From Cyathus striatus (lineage: Eukaryota > Basidiomycota > Agaricomycetes > Agaricales > Nidulariaceae), in contig JAOVFP010000002.1 in assembly GCA_025738555.1 (NCBI GenBank), forward strand, positions 7,378,001 to 7,442,000: a stretch of DNA of 64,000 bases. The letters are read 5' to 3'. This document shows, piece after piece, positions 33,226 through 45,286 of the stretch. The notes under the pieces are model-generated. The model was given only the letters and a program-made list of their open reading frames with translations, ran no database searches and was not told the DNA's origin. The position numbers were made by a program, and so were the translations under genes. Position 1 is the stretch's first letter; each line of letters starts with the position of its first letter.

Positions 33226-34984
33226 CAGCTTCTTCACAAGAGCTCCACCACCTACCTTTTTCTTCCTTACTTCTCAATCACCCAGTACCCCCTTTCTTGT
33301 TTCCTCTCGTGACGAAGTCATTGACCATCCCACTCACTCTTTGCTTTCAGACCCACTGAATGGAGTCAAGCTTACACCAGTGGTCTACCCAGGGCGTTCC
33401 GTTGCCGACCTCAGCTTCGAATTCTATCCTCCAGCATCAAACCGCTTCGCGTATATTTTCCTGCCAGGTGGTGTATGATAGTCTATGTGATCAGGGAGGG
33501 CTACGAGTTACCACACGATTAGCGTTCTTCATGCTTTGAGCCTGGACCTCTCTGCATGTGGATAAAACTTGTGGTTCCGCTTCTATGGTTTACCTAGACA
33601 ATGTCGATGAAGGTGCAAGGAGTTCTACAATTTAACTGATATGTGCATTGAGGAGGACGTTTAGGTCAAAGATCGGTGCATTCTTTGTCCTTTGCTTCTT
33701 ATGCTACGCTAACGAATGCTCCTTCAGTAATATATAAGCTAATGAAGCTGGCGTTACGTGTAGGAAGAACGTAGGATTGTCACTTACACTCATACCTTCC
33801 CCCGTACCACTGCTGCTTCAACGATCGACCCGAGCAGCTTCGGCTATAGTCCACCAATTCCAGCTTCTGAGTCGTCTGTCATGCCTTATGGGGATTTCGG
33901 TTCGAGTTCCATGTAATTCACTGTCAGGATAAAATTTCTTTGCAGGTTAAGTAGTTCTTCTCATGTATGAATATAATGCACAGGATAAAGTGCTCGGCAC
34001 AGTATAATCTTGAAAGCCAGCGCTCCTTTCCTCATACCCGCCGGTGCGGAAAGAGGCCTCAAATATCTTTCTCGGTCACCACTGGTGCGGGCATATCGGT
34101 ATCTAACCAAGGTTTGGACACGCATCGACTTGTAGAGCTTCCCAAGCCATTGACGATCTGCTACGGTTTGTTCTTGAGGGTCCCGAATTCTCCTTATATC
34201 ACTGAGTTTGTACAAGTGTCAACTGTGCCGACACTTAAGGACGAATAAACCTTTCTACCCAGTTCTACCTCTACACCACTGAGATCCATCTACGCCACGG
34301 GTTTCCCCTTCGTATACCACGTCTCTGTCATCTTTTCTAAAGTCACTGGTCCTTGTCTATATTGAGAGCTGAACTACGAAAAGATTTTTTATGCGATCTG
34401 GAAAGTTCAACATTTCACTGTGCGTAGCGCATATTATTTGGTTGGGCTGCATTATATTTTTACCTTCGCAATCCGTTTCTGACGGGATATTGTATGAGCT
34501 TTGTGAAGGGCTGCTTTACTAGTCGCGCTTTCGGTGTTCAACGTTCAATGCCTGATCTCCCCACGAGCATCCAGGTCACTCGAAATGGAAGAAACCCTGA
34601 GCACTGTGTGCCTTCGTGTGCCTTAGCTACTTCCCCTATGAATAAGAGTATCGGCCTTACTGTTGCAAGTGCTCCCTGGCCCTCTGTCCTTCAAGTCGTT
34701 TTTTTGCACCTCTTCTCGCTAACCCTTTTCTTCTCAGGTTGGTGTCTCCGCTGCTTTATCTATGTCATCGCGAAATTCTGAGCGTAACGGAGATTGTATG
34801 GTATTAGGACGAACCGAGTAGGAACTTCAAAGTTTTCTAGCGTGCACTATTTCTCAGTGTTTCGAGTATTTGTACATACATGTCAATGTTCACTTGAGTG
34901 TCATGCCAGCCGAACCAAAAACAACCTGTGATAGTTCACTTATTTATAATAACAACGACGAAGCAAGCAAGGTACCTATGTAGG
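33226..34984. other. 1.76 kb with no recognised gene
   Basis: Near 33.36-33.48 and 34.05-34.25 kb short frames look protein-like but contain stops, and I recognise no family. It lies between spacer S5 and the 3' end of M4. Confidence 0.4.
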
Positions 34985-35011
34985 TAAGGATGGATATATA
35001 TGGAAGAAGCA

Positions 35012-36896
35012 CTATATATGTGGTAGGAAATTTAACCATGCCACCGTCTCGAATGCAGAGGGCGGTAGTGACTTAAATGCTATGAAGGCCTCTACCAGTA
35101 GATAATACCTCGCTGCCCCATAGAATAAAGGAAGTGCCACACCCATGATGAACAGGGCAGATGCAAACAAATACCAATGAATCCCACCTAGAAATTTCCG
35201 GTTTAAACGATTCATTATGAAAGTGATCATTAAAATCACTAGAACGATCACTGGGCAGGTTGAAACCACCACCGACGAAATTCGCCATAAGGTTACTTCG
35301 ATTGTTGATGGAAAGTCAGAGTTCCATGCAAATATATGGACTAGGCCAAATATCGATGTGAAAATAATGAATGTGACAAACTCGATAACATGTTGGGGTT
35401 TCAGGACCGGTTCCTCGTCATCTGGATCGAAAGAAAAGTATGAACCAACCCGTTCCTTGTCCAATTTCTCCTCGTCATCTGCCCCTAACATTTCATATAA
35501 TGGATACCATATCGTCCATCCCACCGTAATGACAAAGAACCAGTAATCATCTTCATGAACAGATTTGACCACTTCATCTCTTATAGTTTTATAAATCAAT
35601 AATGGAGTGGAGAAAAGTCTCTCGACGGGAGCAAATAATTTCCAAAAAAATCGATCACGTTTTTTTTGACATCCAGACGACCCACAGACATCATTTTCAA
35701 CATGAAGCCCGGAAGGATTTGGGATTAATGTGCTATTTGCAATATCATCTTTCACTTCAAAGGTGTGGTCGGTGGAAACTAAGGGCTGTTCTAACCCTTC
35801 GGAATGATCATTTATCCCATTTAGTCTTGAAAGTTCTATTCCAGCATCGTTTTGTTGACCATGTCTATCATTAAGTAACAGTGAGGCTGTAGTAGAGTCG
35901 GCAACATCCCCGTTTTTGCCATTATTTATGGCTTCTTCACTAGCAACAACATCAATGTTGTCATATATATGGTCTGTTGCGGGAAGATATTCGTGTTCAT
36001 CGCCAATAACTGAAAATTTATTTTCTTCCATTGCATTTATTTGCTTTATCTTAGTATCAGGACCAGCAGAGGGTATAGCTTTATCCAAATATAATGGTTG
36101 TGCAACGTTGAACGGTTTATGCCACCATATAAGAGACAGCATAAATGTGTAGGAGATAATGGCAAGCGTTGTCACTTCCAACTGTGCCAAAGGTAGTCCT
36201 TGAGCATGCCTTGCAATACATTGAATAACAAACCACAGCGTCTGAGCCACAACGATAAATTTAGAGAGGCCGTCAGCTTTGCTTTTGTCCTGTATAACTG
36301 CTTTTGATACATTGGGGAAGGATATACTCCCATTGTTTAGGAGTTCCTGAAATTGTGTTGGGTATATGACTGTTGTATGCTCCCCATTTCGCAAATGAAA
36401 ACCACCCATTTGGAGGAAATGAGCATGTTTTATGGTCCAACAATGACCTAGATACATCGGTGTTTCCGTTATCAATACTGGAAATAAAGATGAAAAACTA
36501 ACCATGCAGATCGTACTGTTTCCAGAGCGCCCTTGCACCCGAATATTGTTGAAGTGCCCAAAAGGTAACCATTTCCGGAACTATGATTGCCCAATAGATC
36601 GTTTTTAGCCTTCTCCATAAAACTCTCCATCCTTCATCACTGGGAGCAGGTGTATTGGGGTGTATAGATACCCATGTGCAAAGAAAAAGTGTTGATACGC
36701 AGCTCCATGTAATGTCCAGTGCAGAGCGTTGGTTACAATTGCATAGCGGAGCAGAATCGAAGGTCGTTGCATTGAGAGCAACGAGCGATACCGGGAGAGT
36801 GTAGCTGGATGATGTTGCATTCAAGATGGGAGAAGAATACGCTGGTTCGAGGGATGTATTGCCAAAAATGAGATAAATGAGAAAATGAATAAGCAT
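35012..36896 (-). CDS. M4: multi-pass membrane protein, CxCNQR family (intact, 609 aa)
   Basis: Exons 36503-36896 and 35012-36447 with a 55-bp intron (GTTAGT donor, CTAG acceptor), 609 codons plus stop. The start MLIHFLIYLIFGN is fixed by an in-frame TAA just upstream and a TATA-like box at -60. It is very similar to M1 throughout, including the loop phrases HGQQNDAGIELSRLNGINDH and CGSSGCQKKRD. The differences cluster in two places: the segment before and after DKERVGSYFSF, and the hydrophobic stretch after it. It carries the family Trp that M1 has lost (ITWSCVSTLF). No disabling mutation is visible. Function unknown; a role as a membrane receptor, sensor or transporter is speculation. Confidence 0.87.
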
Positions 36897-37110
36897 TCGT
36901 TAGAGACGAAGGAAGAGGAAGGAGAGAAGGGTGCAATCTAAAGGCACACGTAATGTTTATACAGAACAGCTTTAGATGGCGGCATGGCCAGCTTAAGCGA
37001 CAATGTTCTCATGTCACAATCATCTTTTTATATCCACCAGACCACCATCAGATCGAAGTGTTTTCTCTGATCCCGGTCCCATTTACACGCAAAAATCATA
37101 GCATCCAAAC
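36897..37110. repeat. Head-to-head spacer, copy S2 (only the M4-proximal end)
   Basis: The first 200 bp upstream of M4 match S1 (ACAGAACAGCTTTAGATG, AATGTTCTCATGTCACAA, CTTTTTATATCCA) with an internal deletion, then the similarity stops. A TIR element begins at 37120, so the truncation could be linked to its insertion or to a later deletion. Confidence 0.7.
36956..36962 (-). promoter_or_regulatory. TATA-like box of M4
   Basis: GTATAAA on the minus strand, 60 bp upstream of the ATG, in the same sequence context as in M1 and M5 (CTGTTCTGTATAAACATT). Confidence 0.6.
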
Positions 37111-37119
37111 TCTAAGGGT

Positions 37120-38783
37120 GGGGGTCACCAATCCCTATATGGTGTTTAGCGTGACGTCACACAGTGTGACGAAAAGTGACGAAAATCTTGACCCAGAATA
37201 AAACTGACGCAGGGAAGTGAAATTCTGAGTGTTTCTCTTCATTCTTTCTGTGTAATAATAATATTCATCTATTATAAGTGTTGAAATATATGTACCATGT
37301 CGAAATTATAAACATAAATGCCTAAATACATCTTCCTTTCTTGTCACAGCTTTGTCACAGTTGCTGAATTGAAGAATTAAAGAGATATTTTACTATATCT
37401 GGTTAAATTATTCTTATAATCATAAACAACAGTCCAAATGTAGTATAATAAAGCTTATTTTATGAATCTCTGCTAAGTTATCACTTGGAAGTAGTGTTTA
37501 AGTGGTGTATGTGCGGTATTTCCAAGTGTACTGTGCTAATTTCCCACGCTCTTTGATACAGCGAAATTGCAACTTCAATTGCTTTATGGAAACTTATTAT
37601 TTTGATTAGTGATAGTGACATAAAGTGCTCAGTTATAATATATTAACAACAACATTGAGTCAGAATAATTATTATGAAGAGAATAGCTGTCTAATGGTGG
37701 TCCACAGTGCAACTTGAGTGTATGTTATACTAGTTTCTCACGCTATTTGGGAGGGCAAAACTTGTATCTACGGCCACTCATCAGAATTTCACTTTCACAG
37801 CTAGCTTTAATGACAAAAAGTACTCAGATTTAGTATTAGAATAGAACTGTTGAGCCTGAATTTTTATTTTTTGACTTTAACTTGTTGATATTGTGTGTGA
37901 CCTTGCATGATTGACTGGTTAAAGAAGGTTTCTTAAAATTCTGGCTCAACAGTTTTGTTCCTTATGTTAAATTATATAACTTTTGTCATTAAGTTTAGTG
38001 GATAAAGTGAAAATCTGAAGATTGGGCACAATATTACTGATTTGATGCATATTTTGGCAGAGGTTAGACTATTATGCAAATTTAAATTTATGTATTAGAC
38101 TACTAAAGATATAATTATATCAGATTAAATATACTGCTCAATTACATATCATGCAAGTTATTTTAAAGTGATTGAGTATCTGTATGAAAAGATATTTCAC
38201 TGAGTCGGTGCAAAATGTGCATGCATCACTGTCACACTGGTGTGACATGCCAAATTAGTGACCCCTACTTGAAACTGCGGCCGTGCAATAGGAACTCAAT
38301 TTTACAACTCGTGTTAGTGACGAAATATGATCAGTTCTATTAGAAGAATAAAACTGCTGAGCCCGAATTTTTAATTTGTGATTGTTACCCCAAAATAATG
38401 ACATATGATATACCAGATATCATGGTCAGAGATTATTTTTAAAAATTCTGGCTCAACAACATTGTTCTATTACTTTTACTGTATAATATTTGTTATTGAA
38501 GAAAGTCGGAATATTGTGATTCTGAGAGCTGGGGACAGAAATACTGATTTGATGCCTATTTTTGGCAGAGATTACATTAACTTGCAATTTTATAAGATAT
38601 AACCAAATACACATATATCCGTTCAGTAATATTAATGATACTATCCAACTGTATATAATGCAAGTTATTTTAAGGTAATCAGAGGCTTGTACTAAGTTGT
38701 AGCTTGAGATATTCGACTGGGTCAATGGAAAAGGGCGTGTGACAGCTGTCACGCTAGTGTGACATGCGTGATTGGTGACCCCC
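37120..38783. mobile_element. 1.66-kb non-autonomous TIR element with internal duplication
   Basis: Both ends read GGGGGTCACCAATC inwards (14 bp, exact). Just inside each end are paired GTGAC/GTCAC words (GTGACGTCACACAGTGTGAC on the left, GTGACAGCTGTCACGCTAGT on the right). The right half contains two diverged tandem units of about 500 bp, each with TGAGCC[TC]GAATTTTTA, AAAATTCTGGCTCAACA, CATGCAAGTTATTTTAA-like text, and an end GTGTGACATG ... GTGACCCC. The first of these ends at about 38270 as an internal pseudo-terminus. It is AT-rich and non-coding. Target duplication not resolved. Confidence 0.75.
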
Positions 38784-39312
38784 AACTTACTAAGGGAAGC
38801 TACGCGTGTCTACGTGTGCCAGCGTGCCAGAGCAGTTAAATCGTGAATGTCTGGGAGCCGAGACTAGTTTAAATCATACGAATCATTGGATGGCTTCCCG
38901 CAAGGATCTGGCACAGTATGACGTCGCCAGACCATGGACGCGCCGAGCTGCCGAGATGAATTTCAAATTCTCGAGCACCATCAGACTCGGCCAGACTGCG
39001 CCAGACATGAACATCTGGCGAGGTCCCCCCAGGCCTCCCCCTCTGCCAGACCTGCGAAAGCTTTCGAAACGCCTCCAGATGTCCCTAAAAGGTATCTTTA
39101 CTCGGCTACGTGACGTTTCCACATGGCTCATCTCGACCGGTATCTCCATTTTGTCCGCTTACTTCCCTCTCCCTCCTGATCTCGCCTGCTCTTCCTTTGC
39201 TTGCTTCGTGTACGCCCGTCTCTCCCTTCGTGCATGGTATCATGAACCATTATCACAATACACAACAGCCATCTAAAGATGTTCAGCAATTTCAGCAATA
39301 TCGTCAACAGAG
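38784..39312 (+). other. Unassigned unique segment
   Basis: A 156-codon open frame (38806-39276) spans this piece, rich in Pro, Arg and Ser with two hydrophobic stretches near its end. It resembles no family I know and is not repeated elsewhere in the window. It lies between a TIR element and spacer S3, so it could be an exon fragment or chance. Confidence 0.3.
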
Positions 39313-41880
39313 AAAATGAATAAACATTTGGTGGAGACGAAGGAGGAGAAAGGAGGGAAGGGTTCGACCTGAAGACACGAGCAATGTTTATACGGAACAG
39401 CTTTAGATCATCATCATCAAGTTAAATTTCTCCGGAGCTCCTATGGGGGCTATACTTATGTAAGTATGTCAAACATATACCTGCTTTAGGGGATAATGTT
39501 CTCTTGTCACAATCATATTTTTATATCCAGCAGACTACCGTCAGATTGATCATCTTGCGGTGATGAGGTTCTGTATTTATAATTTTCTCCCATCCTGATG
39601 CACTTACACAAGAAGATTATGCATAGTGGGAAGTATCGTATAAATAAATTCACACATGCAGTTCTCGTTCTGTACACAAAAAAAGCATTGCATTTTACAA
39701 ATGTAAATTGTAATATCTTGAATTATCGAGGGCTCTTTGTTACTATGATTCCGTTTCAAAAATCTAGTACAGCAGAAGACTCAGGATGTCAAATCACGAC
39801 ATCATAGAACAGAATGTTTATCGCCCTCTCGTGCTCTCATTTGCATTCCCCTTCTCGCTTAACTATTCTTTCATAATCTCAGACCTTGCCATATCATCCA
39901 AACAGCGTAAGCACTACACTACAGACCTTACTGGTTAATGGCATCTATATAAGTATTACCAGAAACGCGCCGTCAAGTTCATCCGTGTGGAAAGATTGTC
40001 AAGGAACATGCTTCGTCAGCGTCACCCTTAATTGTGCGCAGAAAGAGCGGGCGCTCGTTGAGCGCTCTCGTGCGGACTACGCGAGCGTGGTAAATTTAAA
40101 ATGGGAATTGTGTGTCACGCGTCATCGATTCATCTTTCTGGCTCAATTCTAGCTTCCACATCCACAGACGATCTTTTCTACCCAGCTCTGTATCTCAACC
40201 TCACAATACCTTGTTGTTCTAAAGTCCGTCTAGTATATCCGTCAGAAACTACTACTATGCATCCAAAACCTAACTCTACTGGAAGTTCTACTTCGGTGAC
40301 CTAAGGAAAGCTGCGCTGCTATAGTTCCTGTGACCTGTCAACTTCGTATCTCATCGTGAACTGAGAGCAGCCTTCTTCCCTCACAGTGAAATCGTCTTTC
40401 AACGTTGCAGCTCGCACAATATTGCGTTTCAGTATCAATTCGTGGGATGCCGTTGGTTATACAAGAGGGAGGGGTGTACTGTCCTAAGTGTATAGTTTGA
40501 TATTGAGTGATGTCTTTGGCCAGTTATAAGGTGGGTGCCGCAGTTTTTTATGAAAATTTGCTATTCTCAGCAGAACGCCTTTAAATTCTCCCAAATCTCT
40601 CCAAGCCACGCGCAACGTCCGCATTAGCTCTTCCTCTGCCCCCTTTCCTTCTTCTCTTTCCCTCCTTTTGATTCCTCCCTACAATCCATCCGTTTTATCC
40701 CGTCCTCCCTCAGTGTCCTGGATCTTTTCTCTCTCCCTCTCCTCCCTCATTATCCGCTCTTTTCTCCCTCCTGAACCTCTGTTCATTACACTTTTCAATC
40801 TTCCTATTCTACATGTTTATTCCTTCATCAGCCGTCGTCACCTCGCTGACACCTTCCCAACAGTACACTACTTCAAAGCACACCCACACACCAGCATCGA
40901 AAGCAACCAACAGGGTACAGCTACATAGGGAGTGGGTGCGAGTGGGGGAAGATGAGCGACTCGGAGATTAAGATCAAACAATGTAAGTGAAACTCGACTA
41001 GTATCCTTCCTCAACACTCTATCCTCCTTCGTCGTGCGCCCTTCTACTTGTCATTCTATTCTCCTTTCCTGTTCCTGTTTCACTCACTTACAAGCTAACA
41101 CTCTCTCCGGCTCATCCACCATGAACCCACCCGTCGGTCTCTCACACGCACGATGCACAGAAATCGGCCAGCTAGAAGAATAAAAGGTGACCGTACTTCG
41201 CGTTTGAACGGTTCTAGGAGACGGGAGGGGATGCGGGTAAGTCTGTTCTTCGTCTTGTTTCCGTTCGTTCGTGGGAGTGGTGTTTTTTGGACTGGGATGG
41301 GGATAGGGGTCAAATGATACTAGTGCAAGGTGCATGCTGTCCTATCTACGAGCTGGGTAGAATAACTGGCGCTGGTCGTGGCTGCGCAGCAGTGCTGGAT
41401 GGGTGCTCATGCCCTCGTCCAGTGCGATTGTGATCATGTTGTATGGTTTCTTCCCTTTCCCGCCTTTCTTCTCCTTCCTCTCCCTTACTGCAGCTTCTCC
41501 CTCCTTGGCGCCTTCTTCGCTTCTCCTCGCTTTCTCTCTCTCAACTACTATTTCATCGCTTGTCTATTCTTCTCTTCTCCACTTTTATTATTCACCAAGC
41601 TAAGCAATATACATTATCTCTAGTTTCATTACCTCACACACCCTGGCTCGCACAAGCTTTCGCAGCGCAGGTACACTCAAAGTTCGCTTGCATTATTCGT
41701 ATGGACGTGGTGGTACAAGTGCATCGGAAGGCGGGGAATGAGAGTCCGATATGTTTCGTCTCAGTTGTGTTCTTGATTTAATTTTACACTTTCTCCTTCA
41801 TTCGTTTGGTCCTCGTTCCATGTACCCTACATCCCTCTTTCATCACTTCCTTCCATGTTTCTCATAAACCCGACACTCAC
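39313..41880. repeat. Head-to-head spacer, copy S3 (both gene arms lost)
   Basis: It begins at GAGAAAATGAATAAACATTT, which still includes the inverted ATG of a left-hand family gene, and runs through all S1 landmarks to the point where M2 would start. There the sequence diverges into TTTGGTCCTCGTTCCATGTA, which is shared with S4. The ATG-to-GTAAGT unit (40952-40983) and the second GTAAGT (41237) are conserved. Compared with S1 the ATG unit has an in-frame 6-base difference. Confidence 0.8.
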
Positions 41881-42317
41881 TGTGCCGCTAGCGTTAGCGA
41901 CGGTAGAATCACACGGCTTAAGTTTACAAAGACAGACTGTTGTAAGCTATCTTTATTCAAACTGTGGATTCTACATACTGTACTAACTACTCATATACCC
42001 TACGAGTGCCAAGAGTATATGTGCTGTACAGTAGCTAACTACCGACAACGGAAGACCTGGAATGAAGTCAGAGACATACATATAGATTAGATTGTCTATG
42101 TTATCTATCGATCACGTGACACATCAATGCTTTGGTAAAAGGTCCATGCTCCGAACCATTACACTCACAGGCCTTCGATTATTCAAAGCTTTCCGATATG
42201 ACAACGATGAATGAAGACAAGTTATTCTCCTTATCTTCTCATCACTCTCGTTAAGATAGAAGATCATATAGCTCTTATGCATTATCTAGGTAAAGATGGA
42301 CATACAGGAATGAGGGA
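41881..42317. other. Unassigned 3' flank of M5
   Basis: No gene or repeat recognised between the end of the spacer similarity and the stop codon of M5. Confidence 0.4.
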
Positions 42318-43989
42318 CTATATGTGTGGTGTGAAGTTCGACCATGCTACTGTCTCAAATGCAGCGGGTGGAAGTGCCTTCAATGCTCGCAATGCCTCCA
42401 CTAACAGGTAATACCGTGCTAACCCGTAGAACATGGGAAATGCGATAACCAGAGGCGACCGTAAACACCATCCAACCACACCCCAGCTATCAGAATTTTT
42501 TAGACCGAGAGAAAAATCTGTGTTAACGTACTTGATTGCCACGCAAGCAACCAAAGTAGAGATAGGTATAACTGCAATTGTGACCGATGAAATCCGCCAT
42601 AATGTTCTCTCCACCATTGATGGAAAGTCAGTGTTCCATGCAATGCAATGGATTAGACCAAATATTGATGCGAAAAGGCCAGTGCCTAGTGCAAACATCA
42701 AATTTATCAGTGTCGTCTGCTTTTCAAGCGGTGTCACCTCCGATGAGTATGAAAAGTACGAGCGTACTCTCGTCCTGTCTGGTGTCTCATCATCGTCCGA
42801 TAACATCTCAGCCACCGGGCCCCATATAGTCCATTTTACCGTAATTATCAAAAAGCCGTGTTTATTTTCGCGGAATGCTTTAACCACTTCATTGCTGATG
42901 GTCCCGAAAATTGATAACACGATAGAGAATAGTCCGTGTGGACGTTCCATCATGATATTGCCATGCTCATCGTTAAGCAAGAGTGATTTACTTTCCATAG
43001 TGTCCGCATTCGTACTGTCATTAACAAGTGCTTCCACAGCCATATCATTAATGCTGTTGTGTGCATCACCTGTAATGCAGAGAAGTGTCTTGTGTTCAAC
43101 CCCTTCAATGGAAAATGCATTTTCGTCATTAATAGGAGAGCCCTGGTCACCAAAGTTTGCAGTTTTCTGCAGAAAGAATGGTTGTGCGATGCCAAAAGGT
43201 TTATGCCACCATATGAGAGATAGCATAAATGTATTCGAAATAATAGCAAGTGTTGTCACCTCTAGTTGTGCCAAAGGCAGTCCTTGAGGACGCCTTGCTA
43301 TACATTGGACAACGAACCAGAGCATCTGAACAACAACAATAATCTTAGAGAGACCATCTGCTTTGGATTTATCCTGAATATCTGCTCTGGAAAGTGTGGG
43401 AAAAGTTATGCTCCCATTGTTAAGGAGCTCTTGAAACATTTTTGGATATAAGACAGTTGTTTGAGCCCCTTCTCGCAAATGAAAACCACCCATCTGAAGA
43501 AAATGCGCATGTTTCTTAGTCCAATCCCGACCTAGATGGATCGATGTTATATTTATCATTGATGCTCGAGGCGGAACAGAATTAAAAAGACTAACCAGGC
43601 TTATTATGTAACTCCCAGAGTTCCTCTGCACCAAAATATTGGTTAATTGCCCAAAACATGACAATTTCAGGTAATATAATGGCCCAATACATTGTCTTCA
43701 GCCTTCTCCATAAAATCCTTCATCCCTCATCTCCAGGAGCAGGTATATTTGTGTGTATAGATACCCATGTGCAAAGAATAATTGTCGAGGCACAACTCCA
43801 TATAATGTCCAGTGAAGAGCGCTGGTTGCGATTGCAGAGCGGAGCGGAATCGAAGGCCGTTGTATTGAGAGCAATGAGTGATACCGGGAGAGTGTAGCTG
43901 GATGATGTTACATTCAAGATGGGAGACGCATCCACTGGTTCGAGGGATGTATTGCGAAAAATGAGATAAATGAGAAAATGAATAAGCAT
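42318..43989 (-). pseudogene. M5: membrane protein family copy with one nonsense codon
   Basis: Exons 43596-43989 and 42318-43531, 64-bp intron (GTTAGT donor, CTAG acceptor), 535 codons if read through. TGA at 43720-43722 lies where the paralogues have Trp (D-E-G-W-K), in the W-K-I-L-W-R-R-L-K motif. No other defect is visible, and the splice signals, TATA-like box and all later motifs are intact (KHAHFLQMGGF, SKADGLSK, LEVTTLAIIS, IWWHKPF, RVRSYFSYSS, GLIHCIAWN, NFTPHI). It may therefore be a recent pseudogene, or the stop may be a sequencing error. The acidic loop is about 70 residues shorter than in M1/M4. Confidence 0.85.
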
Positions 43990-45286
43990 TTGGTGGAGAC
44001 AAAGGAGGAGAGAGGAGGGAAGTGTTCGACCTGAAGGCACGAGCAATGTTTATACAGAACAGCTTTAGATGATCATCATGAAGTTGAACTTCTCGGGAGC
44101 TCCTATGGGGGCTATACTTATATATGTATGTCAAACATATACCTACTTTAGATAATGTTCTCTTGTCACAATCATCTTTTTATATCCAGCAGACTACCAT
44201 CATATTGATTATCTTGCGATGATGAGGTTCTGTATTTATGATTTTCTCCCATCCTGATGCTTTTACACATGAAGATTATATATACTGGGAAGTATCGTAT
44301 AAATAAATTCACACGTGCAGTTCTCGTTCTGTACTCAAAAAAGCATTGGTTTTTACAGATGTATATTATAATATCTTGAATTATCGAGGGCTCTTTGTTA
44401 CCATGATTTCCGTTCAAAATCTAGTACAGTAGATGGCTCAGGATGTCAAATAACGATATCATAGAACAGAGTGCTTATCGCCCACTCGTGCTCTCATTTG
44501 CATTCCCCTTCTCGCTTAACTATTCTTTCATAATCTCAGACCTTGCCATATAGTCCAAACAGCGTAAACACTACACTAGACCTTACTGGTTAATGGCATC
44601 TATATAAGTATTACCAGAAACGCGCCGTGAAATTCATCCGTGTGGAGAGACTGTCAAGGAACATGGTTCGTCAGCGTCACCCTTAATTGTGCACGGAATG
44701 AGCGGGCGCTCGTTGAGCGCTCTCGCGGTAAATTTAAAATGGGAATCGTGCGTCACGCTCACGCGTCATCGATTCATCGACCCACCTTTCTGGCCCAATT
44801 CTGGCTTCCACGTCCACAGACGATCTTTTCTACCCAGCTCTGTATCTCAACCCCACAATACCTTGTTGTTCTAAATTCCGTCTAGTATATCCACTAGAAA
44901 CTACTACTATGCATCCAAAACCTAACTCTACTGGAAGCTCTACTTCGGTGACCCAAGGAAAGCTGCGCTACCACAATTCCTGTGACCTGTCAACTTCGTA
45001 TCGCATCGTGAACTGAGAGCAACCTTCTTCCCTCACAGTAAAATCGTCTTTCAACGTTGCAGCTCGCACAATATTGCGTTTCAGTATCTACTCGTGGGAT
45101 ACCGCTGGTTACACAAGAGGGAGGGGTGTACTGTCCTAAGTGTATGGTACGATATTGAGTGATGTCTTTGGCCAGTTATAAGGTGGGTGCCGCAATTTTT
45201 ATGAAGCTTTGCTATCCTCAGCAGAACGTCTTTAAATTCTCTCAAATCTCTCCAAGTCACGTGCAACGTCCGTGTTAGCTCTTAGA
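43990..45286. repeat. Head-to-head spacer, copy S4, left part
   Basis: It continues from the M5 start through the S1 landmarks (CCGGAGCTCC-like text, CTCTCATTTGCATTCCCCTT, GCGCTCGTTGAGCGCTCTCG) to GTCCGTGTTAGCTCTT. The match then stops abruptly and resumes at 47118, as expected for a later insertion. Confidence 0.8.
44049..44055 (-). promoter_or_regulatory. TATA-like box of M5
   Basis: GTATAAA on the minus strand, 60 bp upstream of the ATG, in the same context as in M1 and M4. Confidence 0.55.

Noticed and set aside
42433..43287. 284-codon plus-strand open frame
   Set aside because: It is antisense to M5 exon 2, whose family motifs are on the minus strand; similar antisense frames occur over M1, M4 and M6.
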